Origin: Streptomyces sp. BK208
GTDB lineage: Bacteria > Actinomycetota > Actinomycetes > Streptomycetales > Streptomycetaceae
Length of the DNA stretch: 64,000 bases
NCBI RefSeq assembly: GCF_004364245.1
Contig: NZ_SOAV01000002.1
Span: 782,599-846,598 of the forward strand
Direction: 5' to 3'
Part shown: one piece after another, positions 15,764 through 26,390 of the stretch
Layout: every line of letters starts with the position of its first letter
How positions within the stretch are numbered: the stretch's first letter is position 1
Program-made: the position numbers and the translations under genes
The notes under the pieces: generated by a model
What the model was told of the DNA's origin: nothing
Seen by the model: only the letters and a program-made list of their open reading frames with translations
Databases searched by the model: none

Positions 15764-16756
15764 CTACCCGCCCAGGAAACTCACGATTCCCTCAGACATC
15801 CCTTGCGCCGCCTTCTGCCGCCAACCGCCGCTGGTCAGCAGTGCCGCGTCCTCGCTGTCCCGCATGTTGCCGCACTCGATGAACACCTTCGGAACCGTTG
15901 ACAGATTGAGACCACCCAGGTCCGTCCGCGTGACCAGACCGGTGCCGTCGCCGAGGTAGTTGGAGGGCGCGGTGCCCGTGACGCGCACGAAGGTGCCCGC
16001 GATCCGCTCGCCCAGTTCGGCGGAGGGAGCCGTGATGGCGCGGGTGTCGGCGTCCCCGTCGTGCACCGGGCCCGGCAGGATCACGTGGAAGCCGCGGTTG
16101 CCCGCCCCCGACCCGTCGGCGTGGATCGAGATCGCGGCGTCGGCCTGCGCCTCGTTGCCGATCCGGGCCCGCTCGTCCACGCAGGGACCGAACGAACGGT
16201 CACCGTCCTGCGTCAGCTTCACGGTCGCGCCCTGCTTCTCCAGCAGGGTGCGCAGCCGGTGGGCCACGTCGAGCGTGAACTCCGCCTCCGGCCAGCCCGC
16301 GTTGGTGGCCGTGCCCGTGGTGTCGCACTCCTTCCAGTGCGTGCCGACGTTCACCTTGCGGTTGATCTCGGACGGGTGCCGGAAGTTGGCCGGGTTGTGG
16401 CCGGGGTCGATGACGACGACCTTGCCCTTGAGGGCGCCGGAGCCCGCGGGCTGCGACCGGGAAGGGGACGCGGACGGCTTCTCCGACGCGGGGGCGGGCG
16501 AGGAGCCCGCCGGCCTCTTGCCGTCGTCGTCGCCCGCGGACGAGGGGGCACGGGTGGACGGCGCCGCCGAACTCCGCACGCCCGCCGCGCGGTCGGTGTC
16601 ACCGCCGCCCCCGTCGCCCGAGCCGCCGACCGCCGCGTACACCCCCCACCCGATCAGTGCCCCGGGCACGAGCGCGGCGACCGCCACGGTGAGCGGGCGG
16701 CGCAGCGGGGAGCGGCGGGGCGGGGAAGGTTCGAAGTCCGGGCCTGTGTACGACAC
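15764..16756 (-). CDS. N-acetylmuramoyl-L-alanine amidase (Amidase_3), membrane-anchored
   Basis: A 330-residue type II membrane protein. It has a short cytoplasmic N-terminus, one transmembrane helix (PLTVAVAALVPGALIGWGVYAAVG) and a Ser/Pro/Ala-rich linker. The zinc amidase domain runs from about residue 120: VVVIDPGHN (first His), an acidic ligand in AEFTLDVAHRLR, SIHADGSG (second His) and KVFIECGNMRD (catalytic Glu). It cleaves the lactyl-amide bond of peptidoglycan. GTG at 16756 is followed by SYTGPDFEPSPPRR. The methyltransferase gene ends 22 bases upstream on the same strand, so the two may be co-transcribed. Confidence 0.88.
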   Translation of the reverse strand: MSYTGPDFEPSPPRRSPLRRPLTVAVAALVPGALIGWGVYAAVGGSGDGGGGDTDRAAGVRSSAAPSTRAPSSAGDDDGKRPAGSSPAPASEKPSASPSRSQPAGSGALKGKVVVIDPGHNPANFRHPSEINRKVNVGTHWKECDTTGTATNAGWPEAEFTLDVAHRLRTLLEKQGATVKLTQDGDRSFGPCVDERARIGNEAQADAAISIHADGSGAGNRGFHVILPGPVHDGDADTRAITAPSAELGERIAGTFVRVTGTAPSNYLGDGTGLVTRTDLGGLNLSTVPKVFIECGNMRDSEDAALLTSGGWRQKAAQGMSEGIVSFLGG

Positions 16757-16778
16757 GTCAGCGACTCTAACGGCGCCC

Positions 16779-19324
<2,546 letters not shown>

Positions 19325-19406
19325 GGGGTGGGGCCTCCAGGCCGGGAATCGGCGAAAACGCGTGTGCGGTCGTGTGGTGTGTGCAGGCTGAACCTCGTGC
19401 GCCGGG

Positions 19407-19422
19407 GCAACTATTCCGTTGC
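19407..19422. promoter_or_regulatory. Inverted repeat in the divergent MFS promoter region
   Basis: GCAAC-TATTCC-GTTGC sits in the 279-base gap between the two divergent MFS genes, within the most AT-rich part of the gap. Position and symmetry suggest an operator for a dimeric repressor. No regulator gene is adjacent, so this is tentative. Confidence 0.3.
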
Positions 19423-19603
19423 TTCGAGTCCCTAACTATTTCTTGACCTTCTCTTGGGAACCCGCCTACGCGCGGTTCACCGCCGGGCCGCCTCCGCACG
19501 GGGCCACCGCGCTCCCCCCGCCGCCTACGTCCCGGGTCCTAGGTCGGGCCCGGGGCGGACCGGGGCCAAAATCCGATGCAAGGGGCGCACTCGGGTTGAG
19601 ACC

Positions 19604-21058
19604 ATGACACCTATGCCCGAGACCACCGGCACGACCGCCGCCGCCTCCACCGCCGCCCGACGCCTGTCCCCGCGCCGCACGCCGCCGACCTGGCTGGTCG
19701 TCGCGCTCGCCTGCGCCGGACAGTTCCTGGTCGTGCTCGACGTGTCCGTCGTCAACGTCGCCCTGCCGTCGATGCGGACCGACCTCGGGCTGAGCGCGCA
19801 GGGACTCCAGTGGGTGGTCAACGCCTACGCCATCGCCTTCGCCGGGTTCATGCTGCTGGGCGGCCGGGCCGGCGACCTGTACGGGCGCAAGCGGATGTTC
19901 CTGGTCGGGCTCGGGCTCTTCACGCTGGCCTCGCTGGGCGGCGGCCTCGCCCAGGAGGGCTGGCAGCTGCTGGCCGCACGGGCCGTGCAGGGCCTCGGCG
20001 CGGCCGTACTCGCCCCCTCGACGCTGACACTGCTGACCGCCGCGGTGCCGGAGGGCGCGGCCCGGGCCCGCGCCATCGCGACCTGGACCGCCGTCGGTGC
20101 GGGCGGCGGCGCGGCGGGCGGACTGGTGGGCGGGGCGCTGGTGGACGGGCTGTCCTGGCGCTGGGTCCTGCTGATCAACGTGCCGGTGGGCGCGGTCGTG
20201 CTGGCCGGTGCCGTGCTGTGGCTCACCGAGAGCCGGGGCGGGGCGCGCCACCGCCTCGACCTGCCGGGCGCGCTGCTGGTGACCACCGGTCTCGCCACGC
20301 TGGCCTACGGTATCTCGCAGACCGAGTCGCGGGGGTGGGCGGCGGGCGCGACGCTGGTGCCGCTGCTCGCCGGTCTCGCGCTGCTCGGGTGCTTCCTCCT
20401 CGTCGAGGCGCGGACCGCGGCACCGCTGATGCCGCTCGGGCTGCTGCGGCTGCGGTCGGTGGCGTCGGCGAACGTGGCGATGCTGGTGTCCGGCTCGTCC
20501 ATGTTCTCGATGTGGTTCTTCATGACCCTGTACGCGCAGAACGTGCTGGGCTATTCCCCGCTGGAGGCGGGCCTCGCCCTGGTGCCCAGCTCCCTCGCGG
20601 TGATCATCGGTTCGAAGGCGGCCCCGCGGTTCCTGCCGGTGCTCGGGGCCCGGAACGTGGCCGTGCTCGGCACGCTGATCGCGGCCGTCGGCTTCGGCTG
20701 GCAGTCGACGATGACCGCCGACGGCGGCTACCTGACCGCCATCATGATCCCCGGCGTGCTGATGATGCTGGGGGCGGGCACGGCGGCGACCCCACTGGCC
20801 TCGCTGGCCATCTCCGGCGCGGCCCCCGGGGACGCCGGACTGGTCTCCGGGCTGATCAACACCTCCCGGACGATGGGCGGTTCGCTGGGACTCGCGGTGA
20901 TGTCGACGCTCGCGGCGTCCCGGTCGGGCAGCGAGCACGCCGGTCCGGCGGCACTGACGGACGGCTACGCCCTGGTGTTCCGCACGGCATCGGCGGTCCT
21001 GGTCGCGGCGGCCCTGCTGATGTGGACGTGGCTCCCGAAGACACCCACCGAGGACTGA
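19604..21058 (+). CDS. MFS drug:H+ antiporter-2 family exporter
   Basis: A 484-residue protein with about 14 transmembrane segments. Diagnostic pieces are VLDVSVVNVALPSMRTDL (TM1, motif D1), GGRAGDLYGRKRMF (motif A) and AVGAGGGAAGGLVGGALVDGLSWRWVLLINVP (motif C, typical of DHA2 exporters). Two nearby ATGs (19604 and 19613) are possible; neither has a strong Shine-Dalgarno. It is probably an export pump for an antibiotic or dye-like compound, energised by the proton gradient. It shares its upstream region with the divergent MFS fusion gene. Confidence 0.88.
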   Translation: MTPMPETTGTTAAASTAARRLSPRRTPPTWLVVALACAGQFLVVLDVSVVNVALPSMRTDLGLSAQGLQWVVNAYAIAFAGFMLLGGRAGDLYGRKRMFLVGLGLFTLASLGGGLAQEGWQLLAARAVQGLGAAVLAPSTLTLLTAAVPEGAARARAIATWTAVGAGGGAAGGLVGGALVDGLSWRWVLLINVPVGAVVLAGAVLWLTESRGGARHRLDLPGALLVTTGLATLAYGISQTESRGWAAGATLVPLLAGLALLGCFLLVEARTAAPLMPLGLLRLRSVASANVAMLVSGSSMFSMWFFMTLYAQNVLGYSPLEAGLALVPSSLAVIIGSKAAPRFLPVLGARNVAVLGTLIAAVGFGWQSTMTADGGYLTAIMIPGVLMMLGAGTAATPLASLAISGAAPGDAGLVSGLINTSRTMGGSLGLAVMSTLAASRSGSEHAGPAALTDGYALVFRTASAVLVAAALLMWTWLPKTPTED

Positions 21059-21102
21059 ACCCCCGAAGTCCCCCGCACCCAACGCACGCTCACGGGAACC
21101 CA

Positions 21103-21135
21103 CCCCAGGGGCGCGGGGAACTACGCGAACACCCC
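21103..21135. repeat. Streptomycete intergenic repeat (GGGGCGCGGGGAACT type)
   Basis: CCCCAGGGGCGCGGGGAACT is a sequence I recognise as recurring between genes in many Streptomyces genomes. It lies in the 159-base gap between the convergent MFS and response-regulator genes, among CACCC-rich low-complexity DNA. Confidence 0.5.
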
Positions 21136-21217
21136 CCACCGGCCCGCGCCCGACGCACTACGTCACCCACCCGCCCGCGCCGAAGTCGCACCTCACCCAC
21201 TCACTCACCCACCTCCC

Positions 21218-21850
21218 TCAGACCCACCCCCGCTGCCGAGCCGCCCGCAGGGCCTCCGCCCGGTTGCGCGTGGCGGTCTTGCCGATGGCGGCGGAGAGGT
21301 AGTTGCGGACCGTGGACTCGGACAGGTGCAGGGCCCCGGCGATGTCCGCGACCGTCGCCCCGTCCGCCGAGGCCCGCAGCACGTCGCACTCCCGCCCGGT
21401 GAGCGGACTCGGCCCCGCACTGAGCGCGGCCGCGGCGAGTGCCGGGTCGACGACCGTCTCACCGGCCAGCACCCGGCGGATCGCACCGGCCAGCTCCTCC
21501 ACCGGCCCGTCCTTCACCAGGAAACCGGCCGCACCCGCCTCCATGGCCCGCCTGAGGTACCCGGGCCGGCCGAACGTGGTCAGGATCAGCACCCGGCACC
21601 CGGGCACCTGCTCCCGCAGCTCGGCGGCGGCGTCCAGGCCGCTCAGTCCCGGCAGTTCGATGTCGAGGAGGGCGACGTCCGGGCGGTGCGCGAGCGCGGC
21701 GGCGACGATCTCGTCCCCGGCCGGCACCTGCGCGACCACCTCGAGGTCCTCCTCCATCCCGAGCAGCAGCGCGAGCGCGCCCCGCATCATGCCCTGGTCC
21801 TCGGCGAGGAGGACGCGGACGGGGCGGGTGCGGGGCGTCTCGTCGGTCAC
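21218..21850 (-). CDS. NarL/LuxR-type response regulator
   Basis: A 210-residue protein starting at GTG 21850. The receiver domain has acidic residues in VLLAEDQGMM, the phospho-acceptor Asp in ALLDIELPGLSG (about residue 63), Thr in LILTTF and Lys in FLVKDG. The C-terminal LuxR-type helix-turn-helix reads LTGRECDVLRASADGATVADIAGALHLSESTVRNYLSAAIGKT. It pairs with the sensor kinase gene ending at 21921, 70 bases upstream, in the DesK/DesR style, and probably controls the ABC-2 exporter genes at the head of the same cluster. Confidence 0.92.
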   Translation of the reverse strand: MTDETPRTRPVRVLLAEDQGMMRGALALLLGMEEDLEVVAQVPAGDEIVAAALAHRPDVALLDIELPGLSGLDAAAELREQVPGCRVLILTTFGRPGYLRRAMEAGAAGFLVKDGPVEELAGAIRRVLAGETVVDPALAAAALSAGPSPLTGRECDVLRASADGATVADIAGALHLSESTVRNYLSAAIGKTATRNRAEALRAARQRGWV

Positions 21851-21920
21851 GGGGCAAGGTTAGGGGGCGGCCCGGCCGGCCGTCGCGTGCCGGAAGGCGG
21901 GGCCGTCGCCCCCGCGGGGG

Positions 21921-23141
21921 TCACGCAGGCGCGCCCACCGGGCGTTCCTCCCGCCGTACCGGCAGCTCCGCCGTCACCGAGAAGCCACCCCGCGGCCCCA
22001 GCCCCGCCGTCAGCGACCCTCCCGCCGTGGCGAGGCGTTCCGTGAGGCCGGTCAGGCCGGTGCCCGGACCCTGCGTGGATCCGGCCACGCCCGTGCCGTT
22101 GTCGGTGACCGTCAGCCGGACCCGGTCCGCGCCGCCCGCGACCGCGATCTCGCACCGGCTCGCCCCGCTGTGCCGTACGACGTTGGTGACCGCCTCCCGC
22201 ACCACCCACCCCAGCAGCGCCTCGGTCTGCGGCGGCAGCGGCGGCCCCGAGCGGCGGACCACCGGCTCCACGTCCGCCGCGCTCAGGGCCGAACGCGCCC
22301 GGTCCAGCTCGGTGCCGAGGCTGCCCTCCCGGTACCCGGTGACCGCCTCGCGGACCTCGGTCAGCGCCTGACGGCCGACCGACTCGATGTCCGTGATCTG
22401 GGTCAACGCCGCGTCCAGGTCCCGGTGCGCCAGCCGCCGGGCGGCCTCCGACTTCACCACGATCACCGACAGCGTGTGCCCCAGCAGGTCGTGCAGGTCC
22501 CGCGAGAAGCGCAGCCGCTCCTCCGCCACCGCCCGCGTGGCCAGCTCCTCCCGGGCGGCGCGCAACTGCCGTACGGCGTCGGACAGGCTCAGGATCGCGG
22601 CCGTCACCATCGTGGAGAGGAAGGTCCCGTAGGCGATGCTCAGACCGCCCCAGCCGTCCTTGACGCCGGCCACCACCCCCGCCAGCACCGCCAGCGACCA
22701 ACCCCACCGGCCCAGCCACCGGCCGCGCAGCGCCGCCCCCGTGGCCAGGCCGAGCAGCGGGAAGAACAGCAGCCAGCTGCCGCCGTACGCCAGCGCCAGT
22801 CCGCAGGTCAGCAGCGCCATGACGGCCAGCGCCAGCCGCGTGGACGGCGACTCGCGCAACGCCTTGTCGAAGGAGCGGAACGCGACGAAGACGTAGAGGG
22901 AGTTGAAGGCGAGCAGTCCCGCGCCGCCGATCCAGGGGCTGGACGTGTCCCCCTGGAAGATGTTGGCCAGGCTGCCCAGGCCCATCAGCAGCCACGGTAG
23001 CAGCGTGAAGCCGGTGGGAGGCGGGCCGGCCCGCTCCGTCCGCTCACCGTCCTGCTCGGCCTCGGCCTCGGACTGCCGGGCGAGCTGCCATGCGTCCATG
23101 CGGCACGACACCGCGCGCAACCGCCCTCGGATCCCGGTCAT
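21921..23141 (-). CDS. DesK-like sensor histidine kinase
   Basis: A 406-residue protein with an N-terminal membrane region of about five helices (TLLPWLLMGLGSLANIF through TMVTAAILSLS). A HisKA_3 dimerisation domain follows with the phospho-acceptor His in RFSRDLHDLLGHTLSV, then an HATPase domain (EAVTNVVRHSGA N-box, VTDNGTGVAG G1, GTGLTGLTERL G2). It senses through the membrane with no obvious extracellular domain. ATG at 23141 has AAGGAG ten bases upstream. It follows the ABC-2 permease gene by 36 bases, forming a four-gene ATPase-permease-kinase-regulator unit. Confidence 0.92.
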   Translation of the reverse strand: MTGIRGRLRAVSCRMDAWQLARQSEAEAEQDGERTERAGPPPTGFTLLPWLLMGLGSLANIFQGDTSSPWIGGAGLLAFNSLYVFVAFRSFDKALRESPSTRLALAVMALLTCGLALAYGGSWLLFFPLLGLATGAALRGRWLGRWGWSLAVLAGVVAGVKDGWGGLSIAYGTFLSTMVTAAILSLSDAVRQLRAAREELATRAVAEERLRFSRDLHDLLGHTLSVIVVKSEAARRLAHRDLDAALTQITDIESVGRQALTEVREAVTGYREGSLGTELDRARSALSAADVEPVVRRSGPPLPPQTEALLGWVVREAVTNVVRHSGASRCEIAVAGGADRVRLTVTDNGTGVAGSTQGPGTGLTGLTERLATAGGSLTAGLGPRGGFSVTAELPVRREERPVGAPA

Positions 23142-23177
23142 GGGTATCGGCTCCTTCCGCTCCGGCGCCCGGGGCGC

Positions 23178-23894
23178 TCAGTCGTTTTCCGCGCCGCGGC
23201 GGTAGGACAGTACGGCGTACGCCCCGAACACCAGCAGCCACACCGTCAGGACGACGATCCCGCCCGCGGGCGGCGCGTGACCCGTGGCGACCGAGGTGCC
23301 CAGCTGCGCGAAGCGGTTGGTCGGCGTGTACGCAGACAGCGCGCGCAGCCACTCCGGGAACAGCGCGATCGGGAACCACAGCCCGCCGAGCACCGAGAGG
23401 CCCAGGTTGGCCACCATGTTCGCCACGGCCGTGGTCTGCCCGGTCAGCCGGTAGCCGTTGCCGAGCCCCAGCAGGGTGAAGGGCACCGACCCCAGCCAGA
23501 GCAGCAGCGCCAGCGCCGCCCACTGCCAGGCCTCCATCCGTACGCCGTTGACCAGACCGCCCGCGCCGAGCACGGCGGCGAGCGCGGGCAGCACGGTGAC
23601 GGAGGCGGTCAGGGCGCGGCCCACCACCACCTGGTGCGGCGGCATCGGCGTCACCCTCAGCTGCCGCAGCCAGCCGATCGCCCGGTCCTCGGCGACCCCG
23701 CCGCCGGTGTTCAGGGCCGAACCGACCGCGCCGTAGGCGGCCATGCCGACCATCGCCCCGGTCTTCCACTCGCCCGCGTCGCCGCCGAGGTTGGTGAACA
23801 GCAGGTACATCAGGACCGGCACGGCGACGCCGCCGATGACGAAGCCGGGGTCGCGCAGCGTACGGCGCGTCTCGAGGATCAGGTAGTCCTTCAT
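23178..23894 (-). CDS. ABC-2 type permease
   Basis: A 238-residue membrane protein with six hydrophobic segments. It has the typical DUF/ABC-2 order: MKDYLILETRRTLRDPGFVIGGVAVPVLMYLLF at the start, WLRQLRVTPMPPHQVVVGR as the cytoplasmic coupling region, and GLWFPIALFPEWLRALSAYTPTNRF before the last helices. ATG at 23894 overlaps the ATPase stop (ATGA). With the ATPase it likely exports a lipid, peptide or drug under two-component control. Confidence 0.9.
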   Translation of the reverse strand: MKDYLILETRRTLRDPGFVIGGVAVPVLMYLLFTNLGGDAGEWKTGAMVGMAAYGAVGSALNTGGGVAEDRAIGWLRQLRVTPMPPHQVVVGRALTASVTVLPALAAVLGAGGLVNGVRMEAWQWAALALLLWLGSVPFTLLGLGNGYRLTGQTTAVANMVANLGLSVLGGLWFPIALFPEWLRALSAYTPTNRFAQLGTSVATGHAPPAGGIVVLTVWLLVFGAYAVLSYRRGAEND

Positions 23895-24874
23895 CGCACG
23901 CTCGCCTTCGCCTTCGCCTTCGCCTTCGCCTTCGCCATCGCCTTCTCCTCCTCCGGCACCGGTGCCGGAGTCGTCAGGGCCAGGAACGCGTCGTCCAGGG
24001 ACGCGGGGACGACCTCCAGGCCGCGTATCGCGCCGAGTTCCGCGAGGGCGGTCACGGTCGCGTCGGAGTCCTCGGTGCGCAGCAGCGCCCGGTCGCCCCG
24101 TATCTCCACCGAGCGCACCCCGGGCAGCGGTGCCGGGTCCCCGGCGGGCAGGCCGGCCACGTCGACGACGACACGGCTGCCGCCCGCCGCCCGGCGCAGC
24201 TCGTCACCGGTGCCGTCCGCGACGACGCGCCCCCGGTCGACGACGAGGATCCGGTCGGCGTGAGCGTCGGCCTCCTCCAGGTAGTGCGTGGAGAAGAGGA
24301 CCGTGCTGCCGCGCCGGGCGTAGGCCCGCATCGACTCCCAGAAGGCCTGCCGGGCCTCCACGTCCAGGGCCGCCGTCGGCTCGTCCAGCACCAGCAGGTC
24401 GGGGCGTCCGGCCAGCGCCACCGCGAACCGCACCCGCTGGACCTGCCCGCCCGACAGCCGGTCCACGCGCCGTCCCGCCAACGGGGCGATGCCCGCCAGT
24501 TCCAGGGCCTGCCCGACCGGCATCGGCGCCGGATAGCGACCGGCCACGAAGGCCACCAGCTCACCCACGGTGACCCGGGGCACCGCCCGGGCCTCCTGGA
24601 GCATGGCCCCCGCCCGCCCGGCCCGCACGGCGCGCTCCGGAGCGGCACCGTACAGCTCCACGGAGCCCGCGTCCGGCGGGCACAGGCCGAGCAGCAGCGC
24701 GATCGCCGTGGACTTGCCCGCACCGTTGCGGCCGAGCAGCGCGACCGTCTCACCGCGCTCGATGCGGAGGTCCACGCCGTCGACGGCACGGATGTCGCCG
24801 TACGCCTTGACCGCTCCGCGGAAGGAGACGGCGGGGGAGGTGCCGGCGGGGGAGGTGCCCTCTGTCGGTGTCAT
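23891..24874 (-). CDS. ABC transporter ATP-binding protein (drug-exporter type)
   Basis: A 327-residue protein. Walker A GRNGAGKST, Q-loop AMLQEARAVPR, signature LSGGQVQR, Walker B LLVLDEPTAALD and switch STHYLEE are all present. A C-terminal DrrA-like domain follows from about residue 225. The C-terminus ends MAKAKAKAKAKASVR, encoded by a hexanucleotide repeat at 23903-23944, so its length may vary between strains. ATG at 24874 is the first start of the four-gene unit, and an inverted repeat lies 45 bases upstream. Confidence 0.92.
   Translation of the reverse strand: MTPTEGTSPAGTSPAVSFRGAVKAYGDIRAVDGVDLRIERGETVALLGRNGAGKSTAIALLLGLCPPDAGSVELYGAAPERAVRAGRAGAMLQEARAVPRVTVGELVAFVAGRYPAPMPVGQALELAGIAPLAGRRVDRLSGGQVQRVRFAVALAGRPDLLVLDEPTAALDVEARQAFWESMRAYARRGSTVLFSTHYLEEADAHADRILVVDRGRVVADGTGDELRRAAGGSRVVVDVAGLPAGDPAPLPGVRSVEIRGDRALLRTEDSDATVTALAELGAIRGLEVVPASLDDAFLALTTPAPVPEEEKAMAKAKAKAKAKASVR
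23903..23944. repeat. CGCCTT hexanucleotide repeat in coding sequence
   Basis: Five perfect CGCCTT units, one CGCCAT variant and another CGCCTT. On the minus strand this encodes the alternating Lys-Ala tail of the ABC ATPase just before its stop. In-frame slippage would change tail length without breaking the frame. Confidence 0.85.
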
Positions 24875-24918
24875 ACCGGTGACGCTACGAAGGGCGCGGG
24901 GGCGGGTGGCAGAGGCGG

Positions 24919-24941
24919 TTGTCCGGAGTTCGGCAGGACAA
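24919..24941. promoter_or_regulatory. Inverted repeat upstream of the ABC/two-component operon
   Basis: TTGTCC (24919-24924) and GGACAA (24936-24941), separated by 11 bases, with CGGAGTTCGG between, lie 45-67 bases upstream of ATG 24874 and 70 bases upstream of the divergent MaoC gene. It is a plausible binding site for the NarL-type regulator of this unit. Confidence 0.45.
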
Positions 24942-25010
24942 ATGTCATGGGTGGGCCGGCGTCCCGTCCCGTACGGTGACCGGGAACAGCGGGGACGAGT
25001 GGGGAGGGCC

Positions 25011-25895
25011 ATGCCGGTCGACGCAGCCGAGGCACTCGCCGCCGCACCCCGGGTCCGGGAGATCGCCTGGGAGCGCAAGGACGTCCAGCTCTACCACCTG
25101 GGCATCGGCGCCGGCCGGCCCGCCACCGACCCGCGCGAGCTGCGCTACACCCTGGAGTCCCGGCTGCACGTCCTGCCGAGCTTCGCGACGGTGGCCGGCG
25201 CCGGCGCCCCGGGCGTGATCGGCGCGCTGTCCGCGCCCGGCGTCGACGTCGACCTCGCCCATGTCCTGCACGGCGGGCAGCGGTTGCGCCTGCACCGGCC
25301 CGTTCCGGCACAGGGCCGGGCGAGCGCGGCCTCGCGCGTCGTGGCCGTGTACGACAAGGGCATGGCGGCCGTCCTCGTGCTGCGCACCGAGGTCACCGAC
25401 GCGGACGGTCCGCTGTGGACCGACGAGGCCGAGGTCTTCGTACGCGGGGAAGGCGGCTGGGGCGGTGAACGGGGCCCGTCCGGGCGCCCCTCGCCACCGC
25501 CCGCCGGGCCGCCGGACCACGTCGTGGAACGGTCCCTGCGCGAGGACCAGGCGCTCCTCTACCGGCTCTCCGGCGACGCCAACCCCCTGCACGCCGACCC
25601 GGAGTTCGCGGCGCGCGCCGGCTTCGAACGGCCCGTCCTGCACGGGCTGTGCACGTACGGCGCCACGCTCAAGGCCGTCGTCGACACGCTGCTGGACGGC
25701 GAGGTGACCCGGGTCCGGGAGTACCGCACGAAGTTCGCCGGCGTCGTGTACCCGGGGGAGACGCTGCGGGTGCGGATGTGGTCGCCCGTCCGGAGCGGGG
25801 AGGTGCGGGAGGTGCGGGAGGCACGGGTGGCCGTGAGCGTCGTCGAGCGCGGCGACGCGCCCGTCCTCGCCGACACGGTCGTCCGGTACGCGTAG
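25011..25895 (+). CDS. MaoC-like (R)-specific enoyl-CoA hydratase
   Basis: A 294-residue protein with a double hot-dog fold. The N-terminal half is the degenerate hot dog of eukaryote-like hydratase 2 proteins (AWERKDVQLYHLGIGAG; LPSFATVAG). The C-terminal half carries the hydratase-2 active-site motif YRLSGDANPLHADPEFAARAGFERPVLHGLCTYG with the Asp/His dyad. It hydrates trans-2-enoyl-CoA in fatty-acid or sterol side-chain beta-oxidation. ATG at 25011 has GGGGAGGG upstream. It is divergent from the ABC transporter unit and stands alone. Confidence 0.9.
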   Translation: MPVDAAEALAAAPRVREIAWERKDVQLYHLGIGAGRPATDPRELRYTLESRLHVLPSFATVAGAGAPGVIGALSAPGVDVDLAHVLHGGQRLRLHRPVPAQGRASAASRVVAVYDKGMAAVLVLRTEVTDADGPLWTDEAEVFVRGEGGWGGERGPSGRPSPPPAGPPDHVVERSLREDQALLYRLSGDANPLHADPEFAARAGFERPVLHGLCTYGATLKAVVDTLLDGEVTRVREYRTKFAGVVYPGETLRVRMWSPVRSGEVREVREARVAVSVVERGDAPVLADTVVRYA

Positions 25896-25898
25896 GGG

Positions 25899-25985
25899 AC
25901 CCGGGGCCCGGGACCCGGGGCCGAGTTCCGGGCCGAGTTCCGGGCCGAGGCCGAGGCCGAATCCGGGGCCGGGGCCGGGTCCGGG
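25899..25985. repeat. Direct and palindromic GC-rich tandem repeats after the MaoC gene
   Basis: Directly after the MaoC stop are short tandem units: CCGGGxCCGGGG, CCGAGTTCCGGG twice, CCGAGG twice, then GGGCCGG runs. This may serve as a transcription block between the MaoC gene and the convergent small gene at 26126, or be simple-sequence expansion. Confidence 0.65.
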
Positions 25986-26125
25986 GCGGTGCGACGACAA
26001 CGGCCCCGTCCGCCGGATGCGACGAACGGGGCCGGAGCCGCTTGCTCTCGTGGTGCCCGTGCTGGGCCTGTACCTGCACCGGCGCTTGTTGCCGCGCCTG
26101 TGCCGGTGGCCGGACCTGTCCGCCG

Positions 26126-26293
26126 TCAGGCGGCCGTCCCGGACTCCCCGGCCGGCTTGCGGTGGCGCCCCTGTGGAGTCGCCTCGCCCACCTGGCTGGA
26201 GACCGGTCCGCGGTGCTTGCCGTGGCCGGTGTCGATCTCGGAAACGTCGGCACCGGCGGCCTGGATCGGCTGGGTCGTGCTGGTGTCGTTCAT
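26126..26293 (-). CDS. Small hydrophilic protein of 55 residues
   Basis: ATG at 26293 opens a frame of 55 codons to TGA at 26126. The protein begins MNDTSTTQPIQAAGADVSE and ends GRHRKPAGESGTAA. It is rich in Gly, Thr, His and Gln, has no cysteine and no membrane segment. Third codon positions are nearly all G/C, which supports real coding. No strong ribosome-binding site is visible; GGGGTG lies about 12 bases upstream. The gene stands alone between the MaoC gene and the large hypothetical gene. It could be a small regulator or a peptide precursor; I do not recognise a family. Confidence 0.6.
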   Translation of the reverse strand: MNDTSTTQPIQAAGADVSEIDTGHGKHRGPVSSQVGEATPQGRHRKPAGESGTAA

Positions 26294-26390
26294 CGGAAGG
26301 AATTCACCCCGTCAACATGATCTTTCCTACAGCCGGGCGAGTGTAACCGGCACGCCTCGGGCCGGATCCAGGCGGCCACGCCAACCGGCA

